A stretch of 7,110 nucleotides of DNA from Prevotella sp. CAG:1092 (GTDB lineage: Bacteria; Bacteroidota; Bacteroidia; Bacteroidales; Bacteroidaceae), in NCBI GenBank assembly GCA_000436915.1, contig HF994195.1, positions 10,723 to 17,832 on the forward strand, given 5' to 3'. This document shows positions 1 through 5,831 of this stretch, in pieces (the first letter of the stretch is position 1; each line of letters begins with the position of its first letter). Under the pieces are notes generated by a model. The model was not told where the DNA came from and searched no databases. It worked only from the letters and a program-made list of their open reading frames with translations. Position numbers and translations under genes: made by a program.

Positions 1-293
1 CAAGAGTTCAGACTATCGAAGCATTCCAAGACATCTTCTACGGTAGCCTTTTTATCAAGCAATAGTCCGCCATAGGTTAGTCCCTGATGCGAATAGAGAG
101 TATCGCCAGCTACATTAGCGGGCAACACCGCCTTGAGTTTACCTTTATAATAAAACATAAAGGAGTTGTCATCGAAGCGGTCGGCATGATAGTCCATGTA
201 GTTGCGATCAAAGAGGAATGTGGCATTGCGAGCTTTGCTCACAAAGGAGTTCCATAGTTCCTTATCTTCTCGTCTATATCTTCTGATTTCCAT
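1..293 (-). CDS. GNAT/FemAB-like acyltransferase, N-terminal part (runs off left edge)
   Basis: The frame opens at ATG 291-293 on the minus strand and stays open for 97 codons to the window edge, so only the N-terminus is visible. It begins MEIRRYRREDKELWNSFVSK and contains ATFLFDRNYMDYHADRF (about residues 24-40) and SHQGLTYGGLLL (about 69-80). These are typical of the Bacteroidetes proteins annotated as GNAT-family or FemAB-like N-acetyltransferases, usually over 300 residues, that commonly follow FdtA/WxcM-like genes. The acyl-CoA-binding motif of the fold is not in the visible part, so acyltransferase function is inferred from family resemblance and context. The start lies 34 nt after the stop of the ketoisomerase gene with no promoter visible between them, so co-transcription is likely. 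A plausible role is acylating the amino group of a dTDP-amino-deoxyhexose, but the substrate cannot be read from this fragment. Confidence 0.72.
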   Translation of the reverse strand, partial: MEIRRYRREDKELWNSFVSKARNATFLFDRNYMDYHADRFDDNSFMFYYKGKLKAVLPANVAGDTLYSHQGLTYGGLLLDKKATVEDVLECFDSLNS

Positions 294-327
294 TCTGTAT
301 TCTTAAGCCTCAGTTATTGCAATTTGT

Positions 328-729
328 TTAGCGATTCTTCACCCATTGCTTGAAGTCGTCGTAGTTGCGAATATAGTCATTCTCGTCGTAATGGTCGTCG
401 CAAAGCACCAAACAAACAGCACCTGGCGAGAAATAGTCTTCCGAGCTCCATTCGCCAGCTTCTACAAGCAATCCCTTATAAGGATTGTCTAACAAGAAAG
501 ATTTATTCTCTATTCCGTCGTCTACATTTACCGTAAAACTGCCACCTATGGCAATAAGCAACTGGCGAAGTTGCTTATGGGCATGGGCTCCACGCGACTT
601 TCCTTCGGGCACATTATAGTTCCAGAACACACGCTTCACCTCAAAAGGAATATCCTTCATTGCTTCAACCACAGAGAGGTCACCACGATGGTCGCCGAAA
701 TGCGGAATATCAATAAATCTTGTTTTCAT
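328..729 (-). CDS. fdtA: FdtA/QdtA-type dTDP-4-keto-6-deoxyhexose 3,4-ketoisomerase (WxcM-like cupin)
   Basis: This is a 133-residue single-domain cupin of the FdtA/QdtA (WxcM-like) family, close to the usual length of about 135-140. These enzymes move the keto group of dTDP-4-keto-6-deoxyglucose from C4 to C3, making the precursor of dTDP-3-amino-3,6-dideoxyhexoses for surface polysaccharides. Visible hallmarks are GDHRGDLSVVE (12-22), VKRVFW (31-36), the RGAHAHK motif with H49 and H51 at the family's catalytic histidine positions, VNVDDG (67-72), and a C-terminal YDENDYIRNYDDF (114-126). The start MKTRFIDIPHFGD was chosen because homologues begin here. The frame extends 19 codons upstream to 786, but that extension is encoded by the hairpin at 741-790 and is not conserved-looking. 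The substrate-producing gene rfbB is two genes upstream. Whether the product has galacto (FdtA) or gluco (QdtA) configuration cannot be settled, so the symbol is a family label. Residue 95, after W94, is serine. Confidence 0.87.
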   Translation of the reverse strand: MKTRFIDIPHFGDHRGDLSVVEAMKDIPFEVKRVFWNYNVPEGKSRGAHAHKQLRQLLIAIGGSFTVNVDDGIENKSFLLDNPYKGLLVEAGEWSSEDYFSPGAVCLVLCDDHYDENDYIRNYDDFKQWVKNR

Positions 730-740
730 ATTATAATAAT

Positions 741-790
741 GAGGGTGTGTCAAAACGACGCAAATATCACGCCTTTTCTGACACACCCTC
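741..790 (-). terminator. Near-palindromic 50-bp hairpin between purT and fdtA (candidate terminator or attenuator)
   Basis: GAGGGTGTGTCA at 741-752 is a perfect 12-bp inverted match to TGACACACCCTC at 779-790. Read on the minus strand, the stem can be extended past a bulged G by AAA:TTT and by GGCG pairing with CGTC (one G-U), leaving a loop of about 9 nt. The whole 50 bp is therefore almost palindromic. It begins 14 nt after the purT stop and ends 11 nt before the fdtA start. On the minus strand it is followed by ATTATTATAATATG rather than a clean T-run, so termination may be partial. The plus-strand side (CTCTTTGTTATAG) is slightly more T-rich. It could instead be a small dispersed palindromic repeat. 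Confidence 0.55.
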
Positions 791-804
791 TTTGTTATAG
801 ATTA

Positions 805-1986
805 TTATTTCTTCATATAAGGGTCGGTGCCGAGAACTGTTGCGGCAAGACGCTTAGCCTTTTCGCGTAGCTGGTCTGTACCATCAGCCACTTCGCCATA
901 GCATAATACTACGCCCATACGACGACCTACATGTGCTTCTTCCTTTCCGAAGATGCGGATGCGTGTGCGGTCTTCCTTCAAAGCGTCAACAAAGTTGTAT
1001 GGCAAAGGATCGTTGGTTTCTGATGGCGACAAGATTACGGCACTTGCTCCTGCATGCTCAAGATGGATGCCAGCGATAGGCAATCCCATAACAGCACGGA
1101 AATGCAACTCAAACTCTGAGAGGTTTGTAGTGTGACCAAGAGTTACCATACCTGTGTCGTGTGGACGTGGTGAAAGTTCGCTGAATATCACCTCGCCTTG
1201 CTTAGACAAGAAGAATTCTACGCCCCACAAGCCTGCACCTGTCAATGCCTTTGTAACCTCAGCTGCTATATGCTGTGCCTTAGACAAAGCCTCATCAGAG
1301 ATAGCAAATGGTTGCCAGCTCTCGCGATAGTCGCCACCCTTTTGTACATGTCCTATTGGAGGACAGAAGAGTGTAGGACCATCCTTTTGGGTAATAGTGA
1401 GAAGAGTGAACTCAGAATCGAAGTCGATAAACTCCTCGATTATCACCTCTTTCACATCGCCACGGCTACCTTCCATAGCATCCTTGAAAGCTTGCTGTAG
1501 TTCATCATCATTATGAACATAGCTCTGACCATGACCCGACGACGACATCAAAGGCTTAACGACACATGGGAAGCCTATCTCGTCGGCAGCAGTCTTAAAC
1601 TCTTCGAAAGTCTTAGCATAGAAATATTTTGCTGTGCGAAGTCCTAATTCCTTAGCTGCAAGGTCGCGGATGGCACGACGATTCATAGTGTAGTTTACCG
1701 CCTTGGCACTTGGCACCACCTGTATGCCCTGTGCTTCATAGTTGAACAATCGCTCGGTGCGGATAGCTTCTATCTCTGGTACGATGATATCAGGATTGTG
1801 CTTAGCCACAACTCTATCGAGTGCATCACCATCGAGCATAGAGAAAACTTCTCTCTCGTCAGCCACCTGCATGGCTGGTGCATTGTCGTAGCGGTCGCAA
1901 GCTATCACATACTGACCGGCACGCTTTGCGGCAATGACAAACTCTTTGCCCAGTTCTCCTGAGCCTAACAACAATATCTTTTTCAT
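805..1986 (-). CDS. purT: Formate-dependent phosphoribosylglycinamide formyltransferase 2 (PurT)
   Basis: This 393-residue cytosolic ATP-grasp enzyme catalyses the third step of purine synthesis, making formyl-GAR from GAR, formate and ATP, an alternative to the folate-dependent PurN. Length and sequence align end to end with E. coli PurT (392 residues). Visible motifs are GSGELGKE (8-15) in the N-terminal nucleotide-fold domain, LDGDAL (51-56), PEIEAI (70-75), TMNRRAIRDLAA (100-111), the ATP-grasp loop VVKPLMSSSGHGQS (142-155), GDYRESWQP (218-226), GLWGVEFF (252-259), and FSELSPRPHDTGMVTL (268-283), which carries metal- and substrate-binding residues. The start ATG 1984-1986 leads straight into the family N-terminus. 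It lies only 3 nt after the rfbB stop, so the two genes are almost certainly co-transcribed and probably translationally coupled. That is odd for a purine gene, because its neighbours on both sides belong to dTDP-sugar synthesis. A hairpin follows the stop. The gene looks intact. Confidence 0.97.
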   Translation of the reverse strand: MKKILLLGSGELGKEFVIAAKRAGQYVIACDRYDNAPAMQVADEREVFSMLDGDALDRVVAKHNPDIIVPEIEAIRTERLFNYEAQGIQVVPSAKAVNYTMNRRAIRDLAAKELGLRTAKYFYAKTFEEFKTAADEIGFPCVVKPLMSSSGHGQSYVHNDDELQQAFKDAMEGSRGDVKEVIIEEFIDFDSEFTLLTITQKDGPTLFCPPIGHVQKGGDYRESWQPFAISDEALSKAQHIAAEVTKALTGAGLWGVEFFLSKQGEVIFSELSPRPHDTGMVTLGHTTNLSEFELHFRAVMGLPIAGIHLEHAGASAVILSPSETNDPLPYNFVDALKEDRTRIRIFGKEEAHVGRRMGVVLCYGEVADGTDQLREKAKRLAATVLGTDPYMKK

Positions 1987-1989
1987 GAT

Positions 1990-3123
1990 TTATCGTTTAG
2001 AATACATGTTATCGTAATATTTCTGATAGTCGCCAGAGGTTACATTGTCGAGCCACTCCTGGTTGTCGAGATACCAACGTACTGTTTTCTCTATACCCTC
2101 TTCAAACTGCAAAGAAGGCTCCCAGCCAAGCTCACGCTGAAGCTTTGTAGAGTCGATAGCATAGCGAGCATCATGACCCAAGCGGTCGGTAACGTATGTG
2201 ATAAGATCCATATCCTCGCCTTCCTTTCTGCCAAGCAGACGGTCTACAGTCTTTATCACAACCTTGATGATATCGATGTTCTTCCACTCATTGAAACCGC
2301 CAATATTATAAGTCTCAGCAATCTTGCCTTTGTGGAAGATAAGGTCGATAGCTCTTGCATGGTCTTCTACGAAGAGCCAGTCTCTCACGTTCTCACCCTT
2401 GCCGTATACTGGCAATGGCTTGCGATGGCGAATGTTGTTGATAAACAAAGGTATCAACTTCTCTGGGAACTGGTAAGGACCATAGTTGTTAGAGCAGTTG
2501 GTAACGATGGTAGGCATGCCATAGGTATCGTGGAAAGCACGTACGAAGTGGTCGCTACCAGCCTTTGATGCAGAATATGGTGAATGTGGATTATATTTTG
2601 TTGTCTCAAGGAAGAAGTCTTCACCATAAGCCTCATGGTGTTCTGCCGAAGAAGCCTTAGTGGTGAAAGGAGGCTTGATGCCTTCTGGATGAGTCATAGT
2701 CAATGCGCCATACACCTCATCGGTAGAGATATGATAGAATCTTTTGCCTTCATACTTCTCAGGCAACGACTCCCAATACAACTTAGCAGCCTGGAGCAAG
2801 GTGAGAGTTCCCATCACGTTTGTTTTAGCGAATGTGAATGGATCCTTGATACTACGGTCTACATGGCTCTCGGCAGCGAGGTGGATGATACCATCAACCT
2901 TTTCGTCTTGCATAAGTTTGTAGAAGGCATCGAAGTCGCAGATATCCATCTTCACGAATTTATAATTTGGCTTATCCTCAATATCCTTGAGGTTAGCAAG
3001 GTTTCCTGCGTAGGTAAGCTTATCAAGGTTGATAATTCTGTACTCAGGATACTTGTTTACAAAGAGGCGTACTACATGGCTACCTATGAAGCCTGCACCA
3101 CCAGTGATGACGATTGTTTTCAT
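1990..3123 (-). CDS. rfbB: dTDP-glucose 4,6-dehydratase (RfbB/RmlB)
   Basis: This is a 377-residue extended short-chain dehydrogenase that converts dTDP-glucose to dTDP-4-keto-6-deoxyglucose, the branch point for rhamnose and many deoxy-aminosugars. The NAD-binding TGGAGFIGSH lies at 7-16, HLAAESHVDRS at 81-91, the catalytic STDEVYG at 133-139 (T134, D135, E136), YSASK at 183-187 (Y183, K187), NCSNNYGPYQFPEKLIP at 209-225, VRDWLFVEDHARA at 246-258, TYNIGG at 271-276, and RLGHDARYAID at 314-324. Against E. coli RfbB (361 residues) there is an insertion of about 14 residues between the DEVYG motif and FLETT (roughly 140-175), a variation I believe is common in Bacteroidetes. The usual partners rfbA, rfbC and rfbD are not in the window. 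The start at 3121-3123 gives the canonical N-terminus. The 71-nt upstream gap is AT-rich, has no recognisable TAnnTTTG box and no strong terminator, so the promoter is undetermined. Its product is the substrate of the fdtA-type gene downstream. Confidence 0.97.
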   Translation of the reverse strand: MKTIVITGGAGFIGSHVVRLFVNKYPEYRIINLDKLTYAGNLANLKDIEDKPNYKFVKMDICDFDAFYKLMQDEKVDGIIHLAAESHVDRSIKDPFTFAKTNVMGTLTLLQAAKLYWESLPEKYEGKRFYHISTDEVYGALTMTHPEGIKPPFTTKASSAEHHEAYGEDFFLETTKYNPHSPYSASKAGSDHFVRAFHDTYGMPTIVTNCSNNYGPYQFPEKLIPLFINNIRHRKPLPVYGKGENVRDWLFVEDHARAIDLIFHKGKIAETYNIGGFNEWKNIDIIKVVIKTVDRLLGRKEGEDMDLITYVTDRLGHDARYAIDSTKLQRELGWEPSLQFEEGIEKTVRWYLDNQEWLDNVTSGDYQKYYDNMYSKR

Positions 3124-3194
3124 CGCTATATGTTTTAATTCGAGTTTATAATCATTTTTATGTTTACGGCAGACTAATATTTGTGATATTTGAT

Positions 3195-3695
3195 TTAAAT
3201 ATTATGTCCACCTAATGTAATAACTTCACAATCAGTAAATTTATTGCCTTCGATGGTAAGTCTTACCAAAGTTCTTTCCTTATGCCACCCCTGCATGCCT
3301 GCAGCACCAGGGTTTATATGTAGCAAATTTAGGGTTTTATCAAACTTCACCTTCAAGATGTGTGAATGACCAGAGATGAAGAGTTGTGGTGGCGAAGCGT
3401 ATATTTGACCGACTATGCTACGGTCGTAGTTGCCAGGATATCCTCCGATATGTTTCATCAACACTTCTACATCCTCACACTTCCATCGCAGAGTTTCGGT
3501 AAACAATCTTCTCAAGTCACCACCATCGCAGTTGCCATACACGGCTCTCAAAGGTGCTATTTCTCTAAGCTTATCAGCAATCTCCATAGAGCCTATGTCG
3601 CCAGCATGCCATATCTCATCGCAGTCTTTGAAATAGTGAGCATACTTGTCGTCCCAATAGCTATGGGTGTCGCTAATTATTCCTATACGCTTCAT
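3195..3695 (-). CDS. YfcE/MJ0936-family metallophosphoesterase
   Basis: This 166-residue calcineurin-like phosphoesterase belongs to the small YfcE/MJ0936 family of cytosolic, metal-dependent phosphodiesterases whose natural substrates are mostly unknown. The five metal-binding blocks are in order: SDTH at 8-11 (D9, H11), HAGDIG at 30-35 (D33), GNCD at 54-57 (N55), KHIGG at 81-85 (H82), and SGHSH at 108-112 (H110, H112). They are followed by the family's HINPGAAG near 126-133. All ligands needed for a di-metal site are present, so it should be active. Length is normal for the family (about 155-185). The start ATG 3693-3695 lies 9 nt after the stop of the kinase-like gene, so it belongs to the same transcription unit as that gene and the MATE transporter. 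There is a 71-nt gap to rfbB after its stop. The sequence does not reveal the substrate. Confidence 0.92.
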   Translation of the reverse strand: MKRIGIISDTHSYWDDKYAHYFKDCDEIWHAGDIGSMEIADKLREIAPLRAVYGNCDGGDLRRLFTETLRWKCEDVEVLMKHIGGYPGNYDRSIVGQIYASPPQLFISGHSHILKVKFDKTLNLLHINPGAAGMQGWHKERTLVRLTIEGNKFTDCEVITLGGHNI

Positions 3696-3704
3696 GGTGC
3701 GGAA

Positions 3705-4325
3705 TTATTTTGCAGCTTTGATGAAGTTGGCTATAAACTCAGCCGTTTGCTCTATGCCAGGTATCGACGAGTCTACACAGAGGTCGTAGCTCGAAGCATG
3801 TCCCCACTTCTTGCCTGTATAGTAGTTATAGTATTTAGAGCGCTCGTCTTCTTTGTCTTCGATAAATTTGCGAGCTGCATTTTTATCTATGCCCATACGC
3901 TTGCTAACATTCTCTATACGGCTTTCAATATCTGCAGTAATAAATATGCTTATGGCATTTGGCTCGTCGCGCAATATATAGTCGGCAGCACGACCAACGA
4001 ATACACACGAGCCTTCGCTTGCTGCCTTCTTTATAGCCTCACTCTGAAACAAGAAGAGGTTTTCTTCAGAGAAGTTGTTGTGATACATATTGCTATCGCC
4101 AACCAACGGGGCATGCATATGGAAGAGCGACTTCAAGAAGCCTCGCTGTTCATCGTTTTGCTCAAAGAATTTCTCCGAGAACCCACTTTCCTTAGCAGCA
4201 AGGTTCAGCAACTCTTTATCCAAGAGTCGGCAACCAAACTTGTCGGCAAGGATGCGGGCTATTTCTCCTCCGCCACTTCCTATCTGTCTGCCGACGTTTA
4301 TTATAATTTTATTCTTGTCTTCCAT
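3705..4325 (-). CDS. Cytidylate kinase-like family protein (Cytidylate_kin2-type P-loop NTPase)
   Basis: This 206-residue P-loop protein resembles the cytidylate kinase-like (Cytidylate_kin2) family rather than the canonical Cmk of nucleotide metabolism. The N-terminus IIINVGRQIGSGGGEIA (7-23) carries a glycine-rich phosphate loop of the GRQxGSGG form typical of this family, without the classical GK[ST]. Further blocks are LLDKELL (34-40), a FVGRAADYIL segment (109-118) with R112, SIFITADIESRIENVSKRM (126-144), and a lid-like KFIEDKEDERSKYYNYYTG (153-171), ending in YDLCVDSS (180-187). Cytosolic location is expected. Substrate specificity is not known for most members, so CMP kinase activity is only a name-based guess. 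The start codon is 17 bp inside the end of the MATE gene and preceded by AAGGAGAA 5 nt upstream, which supports translational coupling. MATE plus cytidylate-kinase-like pairs are, to my knowledge, recurrent in Bacteroidetes. Confidence 0.9.
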   Translation of the reverse strand: MEDKNKIIINVGRQIGSGGGEIARILADKFGCRLLDKELLNLAAKESGFSEKFFEQNDEQRGFLKSLFHMHAPLVGDSNMYHNNFSEENLFLFQSEAIKKAASEGSCVFVGRAADYILRDEPNAISIFITADIESRIENVSKRMGIDKNAARKFIEDKEDERSKYYNYYTGKKWGHASSYDLCVDSSIPGIEQTAEFIANFIKAAK

Positions 4326-5685
4326 ATTGATTCTCCTTATGTTGAAGTTTGAACTTATGCATATATACTATCATTATCCATGCCGTTACCACAGATGCTA
4401 TGAAGTCGGATACTGGTTGTGCCAACCATACTCCGTCAAGTCCAAACCATATTGGTAGCAATGCCAAGGCTGGCAACAGGAATAACAACTGGCGCGACAA
4501 CGACAGGAAGATGCTTATCTTCACCTTGCCGATACATTGGAAGAAATTGGTTATCACCATCTGATAGCCAACTATCGGTAACATCAGCATCATTCTGCGC
4601 ATGCCATGAACGGTGGTTTCAATGAGATGTTGGTCGGTAGTGAAAAGGCTTACACATTGGCGTGGAGCCAACATTGCCAAAAACCATCCTAATATCATTA
4701 TCACAGTAGCTGCAATTATTGAGAGCTTCACCACCTGCATCATTCTGTCCAACTTCTGTGCGCCATAGTTGTAGCCAGCTATAGGCTGCATACCTTGGTT
4801 GATACCCATCACAAACATGACGAAGATAAACACTATGCGGTTGGCAATACCAAAGGCTCCCACCGACATATCGCCACCAAATCTCACCAACTGGTTATTG
4901 ATGAATATCACCACCATACAGGCACACACGTTCATTGAGAATGGCGAAATACCTATACCTATGATATTCTTCATCAAGTCGCCACGTAGGGAATATATTC
5001 CTCGTTTCAAGTGGATTAACTCTTTAGGATTTGAGAATATCCAGAACTGCCATATCAGAGCCACAAGCTGCGACAATACTGTAGCATAGGCGGCTCCACG
5101 TATGCCAAGACCGAATGTCCAGATGAACAATGGGTCGAGAATGGAGTTAAGCACCACGGTAAACATGGTAGCATACATGGCATGGCGTGGTTTGCTGGCT
5201 GAGCGCAACACGGCATTCATACCGAAGTATAGATGTGTGATAGCATTGCCAAGCAATATTATCTCCATATAGTCGCGAGCATATACTATCGTCTGATCGC
5301 TTGCTCCAAAGAAACGAAGTATGGGATCGAGAAACATTAAGCAGATAGCACAAAACGTTACTCCTATTATTATATTCAGCGTAATGGTGTTGCCCAATAT
5401 GTTCTCTGCCGTGCGATAGTCTTTCTGTCCTAATTTCACCGACATCAATGTCGAAGCACCTACTCCAATAGCTGCTCCGAAAGCTGCCGAAAGGTTCATA
5501 AACGGGAATGTGATTGCCAATCCCGATATCGCCATAGCTCCCACTCCCTGTCCTATGAAGATGGAGTCTACCATATTATATAGCGACGATGCCGTCATAG
5601 CAATGATTGCAGGAATAGCATACTGCATAAGCAGTTTTCCCACGGGCTTCGTCCCTAATTCCAATGTTGCTTGCCTGTTATCCAT
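4309..5685 (-). CDS. MATE-family multidrug/organic-ion efflux transporter
   Basis: This 458-residue integral inner-membrane protein has the length and about 12 hydrophobic segments expected of a MATE (MatE) cation/drug antiporter. Visible family features are LELGTKPVGKLLMQYAIPAI from residue 9, VDSIFIGQGVG (39-49) after TM1, SGLAITFPF (54-62), LDPLFIWTFGLGIRGAA (183-199), the second-half signature MGINQGMQPIAGYNYGA (293-309), and GVWLAQPVSD (418-427). The start MDNRQATLELG at 5683-5685 was chosen because homologues begin there. The frame is open 18 codons further to 5739, but that extension (MEYYCCFVVFFV...) reads through the promoter region and is not family-like. A TAACTTTG box at 5698-5705 would give a leader of only about 7 nt. 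The last 17 bp overlap the kinase-like gene. The exported substrate is unknown; family members move cationic dyes, drugs or metabolites using a sodium or proton gradient. Confidence 0.94.
   Translation of the reverse strand: MDNRQATLELGTKPVGKLLMQYAIPAIIAMTASSLYNMVDSIFIGQGVGAMAISGLAITFPFMNLSAAFGAAIGVGASTLMSVKLGQKDYRTAENILGNTITLNIIIGVTFCAICLMFLDPILRFFGASDQTIVYARDYMEIILLGNAITHLYFGMNAVLRSASKPRHAMYATMFTVVLNSILDPLFIWTFGLGIRGAAYATVLSQLVALIWQFWIFSNPKELIHLKRGIYSLRGDLMKNIIGIGISPFSMNVCACMVVIFINNQLVRFGGDMSVGAFGIANRIVFIFVMFVMGINQGMQPIAGYNYGAQKLDRMMQVVKLSIIAATVIMILGWFLAMLAPRQCVSLFTTDQHLIETTVHGMRRMMLMLPIVGYQMVITNFFQCIGKVKISIFLSLSRQLLFLLPALALLPIWFGLDGVWLAQPVSDFIASVVTAWIMIVYMHKFKLQHKENQYGRQE
4331..4338 (-). 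promoter_or_regulatory. Strong Shine-Dalgarno sequence inside the end of the MATE gene
   Basis: AAGGAGAA on the minus strand lies 5 nt before the ATG (4323-4325) of the kinase-like gene, within the last codons of the MATE gene. It supports this start and suggests re-initiation at the 17-bp overlap. It stands out because the other starts in this window have A-rich leaders without such a match, as is usual in Bacteroidetes. Confidence 0.65.
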
Positions 5686-5697
5686 TTCTTTTTTCTG

Positions 5698-5728
5698 CAA
5701 AGTTACGAAAAAAACGACAAAACAGCAG
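5698..5728 (-). promoter_or_regulatory. Candidate Bacteroidetes-type promoter for the MATE operon
   Basis: On the minus strand TAACTTTG (5698-5705) matches the Bacteroidetes -7 consensus TAnnTTTG exactly. Upstream, at the right distance, there is only CTG (5723-5725 or 5726-5728) where TTG/TTTG is expected, so the -33 element is imperfect. Transcription would begin a few bases before the ATG at 5685, giving a very short leader. It faces away from the protease promoter. Confidence 0.6.
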
Positions 5729-5733
5729 TAATA

Positions 5734-5777
5734 TTCCATATTTTATAATGTATAATTCCACATTTTACAATGTATAT
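5734..5777. repeat. 22-bp tandem repeat (two copies) between the divergent promoters
   Basis: Copy 1 (5734-5755) and copy 2 (5756-5777) are adjacent and identical at 19 of 22 positions. The shared core reads TTCCAyATTTTAyAATGTATA, where y is T in copy 1 and C in copy 2. Each copy holds a small dyad: TTATA-ATG-TATAA in copy 1 (5743-5755) and TACA-A-TGTA in copy 2 (5766-5774). The pair fills the space between the -33 regions of the two divergent promoters, as expected for a regulator-binding site, but no known operator was recognised and chance similarity in AT-rich DNA is possible. Confidence 0.6.
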
Positions 5778-5808
5778 TTGGTAATTATCCTTTTTAACAT
5801 TAAATTTG
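5777..5808 (+). promoter_or_regulatory. Bacteroidetes-type promoter of the S8 protease gene
   Basis: TTTG at 5777-5780 and TAAATTTG at 5801-5808 are separated by 20 bp, a full match to the Bacteroidetes sigma-ABfr consensus (TTTG, 19-21 bp, TAnnTTTG). Transcription should start near 5813-5816, giving a leader of roughly 17-20 nt that is A-rich and lacks a Shine-Dalgarno sequence before the ATG at 5832. The -33 element abuts the second copy of the tandem repeat. Confidence 0.78.
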
Positions 5809-5831
5809 CAGTAGATAAGATAAAACAAAAT

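Noticed and set aside
753..778. GATATTTG on the minus strand in the hairpin loop as a -7 promoter box for fdtA.
   Set aside because: It has one mismatch to TAnnTTTG and no TTG/TTTG 19-24 bp upstream, so it is not convincing.
730..786. A 19-codon upstream extension of the fdtA-type gene, with an alternative ATG at 786.
   Set aside because: The extension is encoded by the palindromic hairpin and does not resemble the family N-terminus; the ATG at 729 begins exactly where homologues begin.
2584..3138. A 184-codon plus-strand frame opposite rfbB.
   Set aside because: It is antisense to a full-length, motif-complete RfbB and has no recognisable domain or promoter.
3124..3194. A weak AATAT...ATATT inverted repeat in the gap before rfbB as a terminator, and AT-rich hexamers there as a promoter.
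   Set aside because: The stem is only five A-T pairs with no following T-run on the minus strand, and no TAnnTTTG box is present; nothing can be called.
3366..4352. A long open frame (328 codons) on the plus strand, opposite the phosphoesterase and kinase-like genes.
   Set aside because: It crosses the boundary of two well-supported minus-strand genes whose motifs are complete, and its own translation resembles no known family; it is a codon-bias shadow.
5686..5739. An 18-codon upstream extension of the MATE gene, starting at 5739.
   Set aside because: It reads through the -7 promoter box and part of the tandem repeat, and homologues start at MDNRQATLELG-like sequence.
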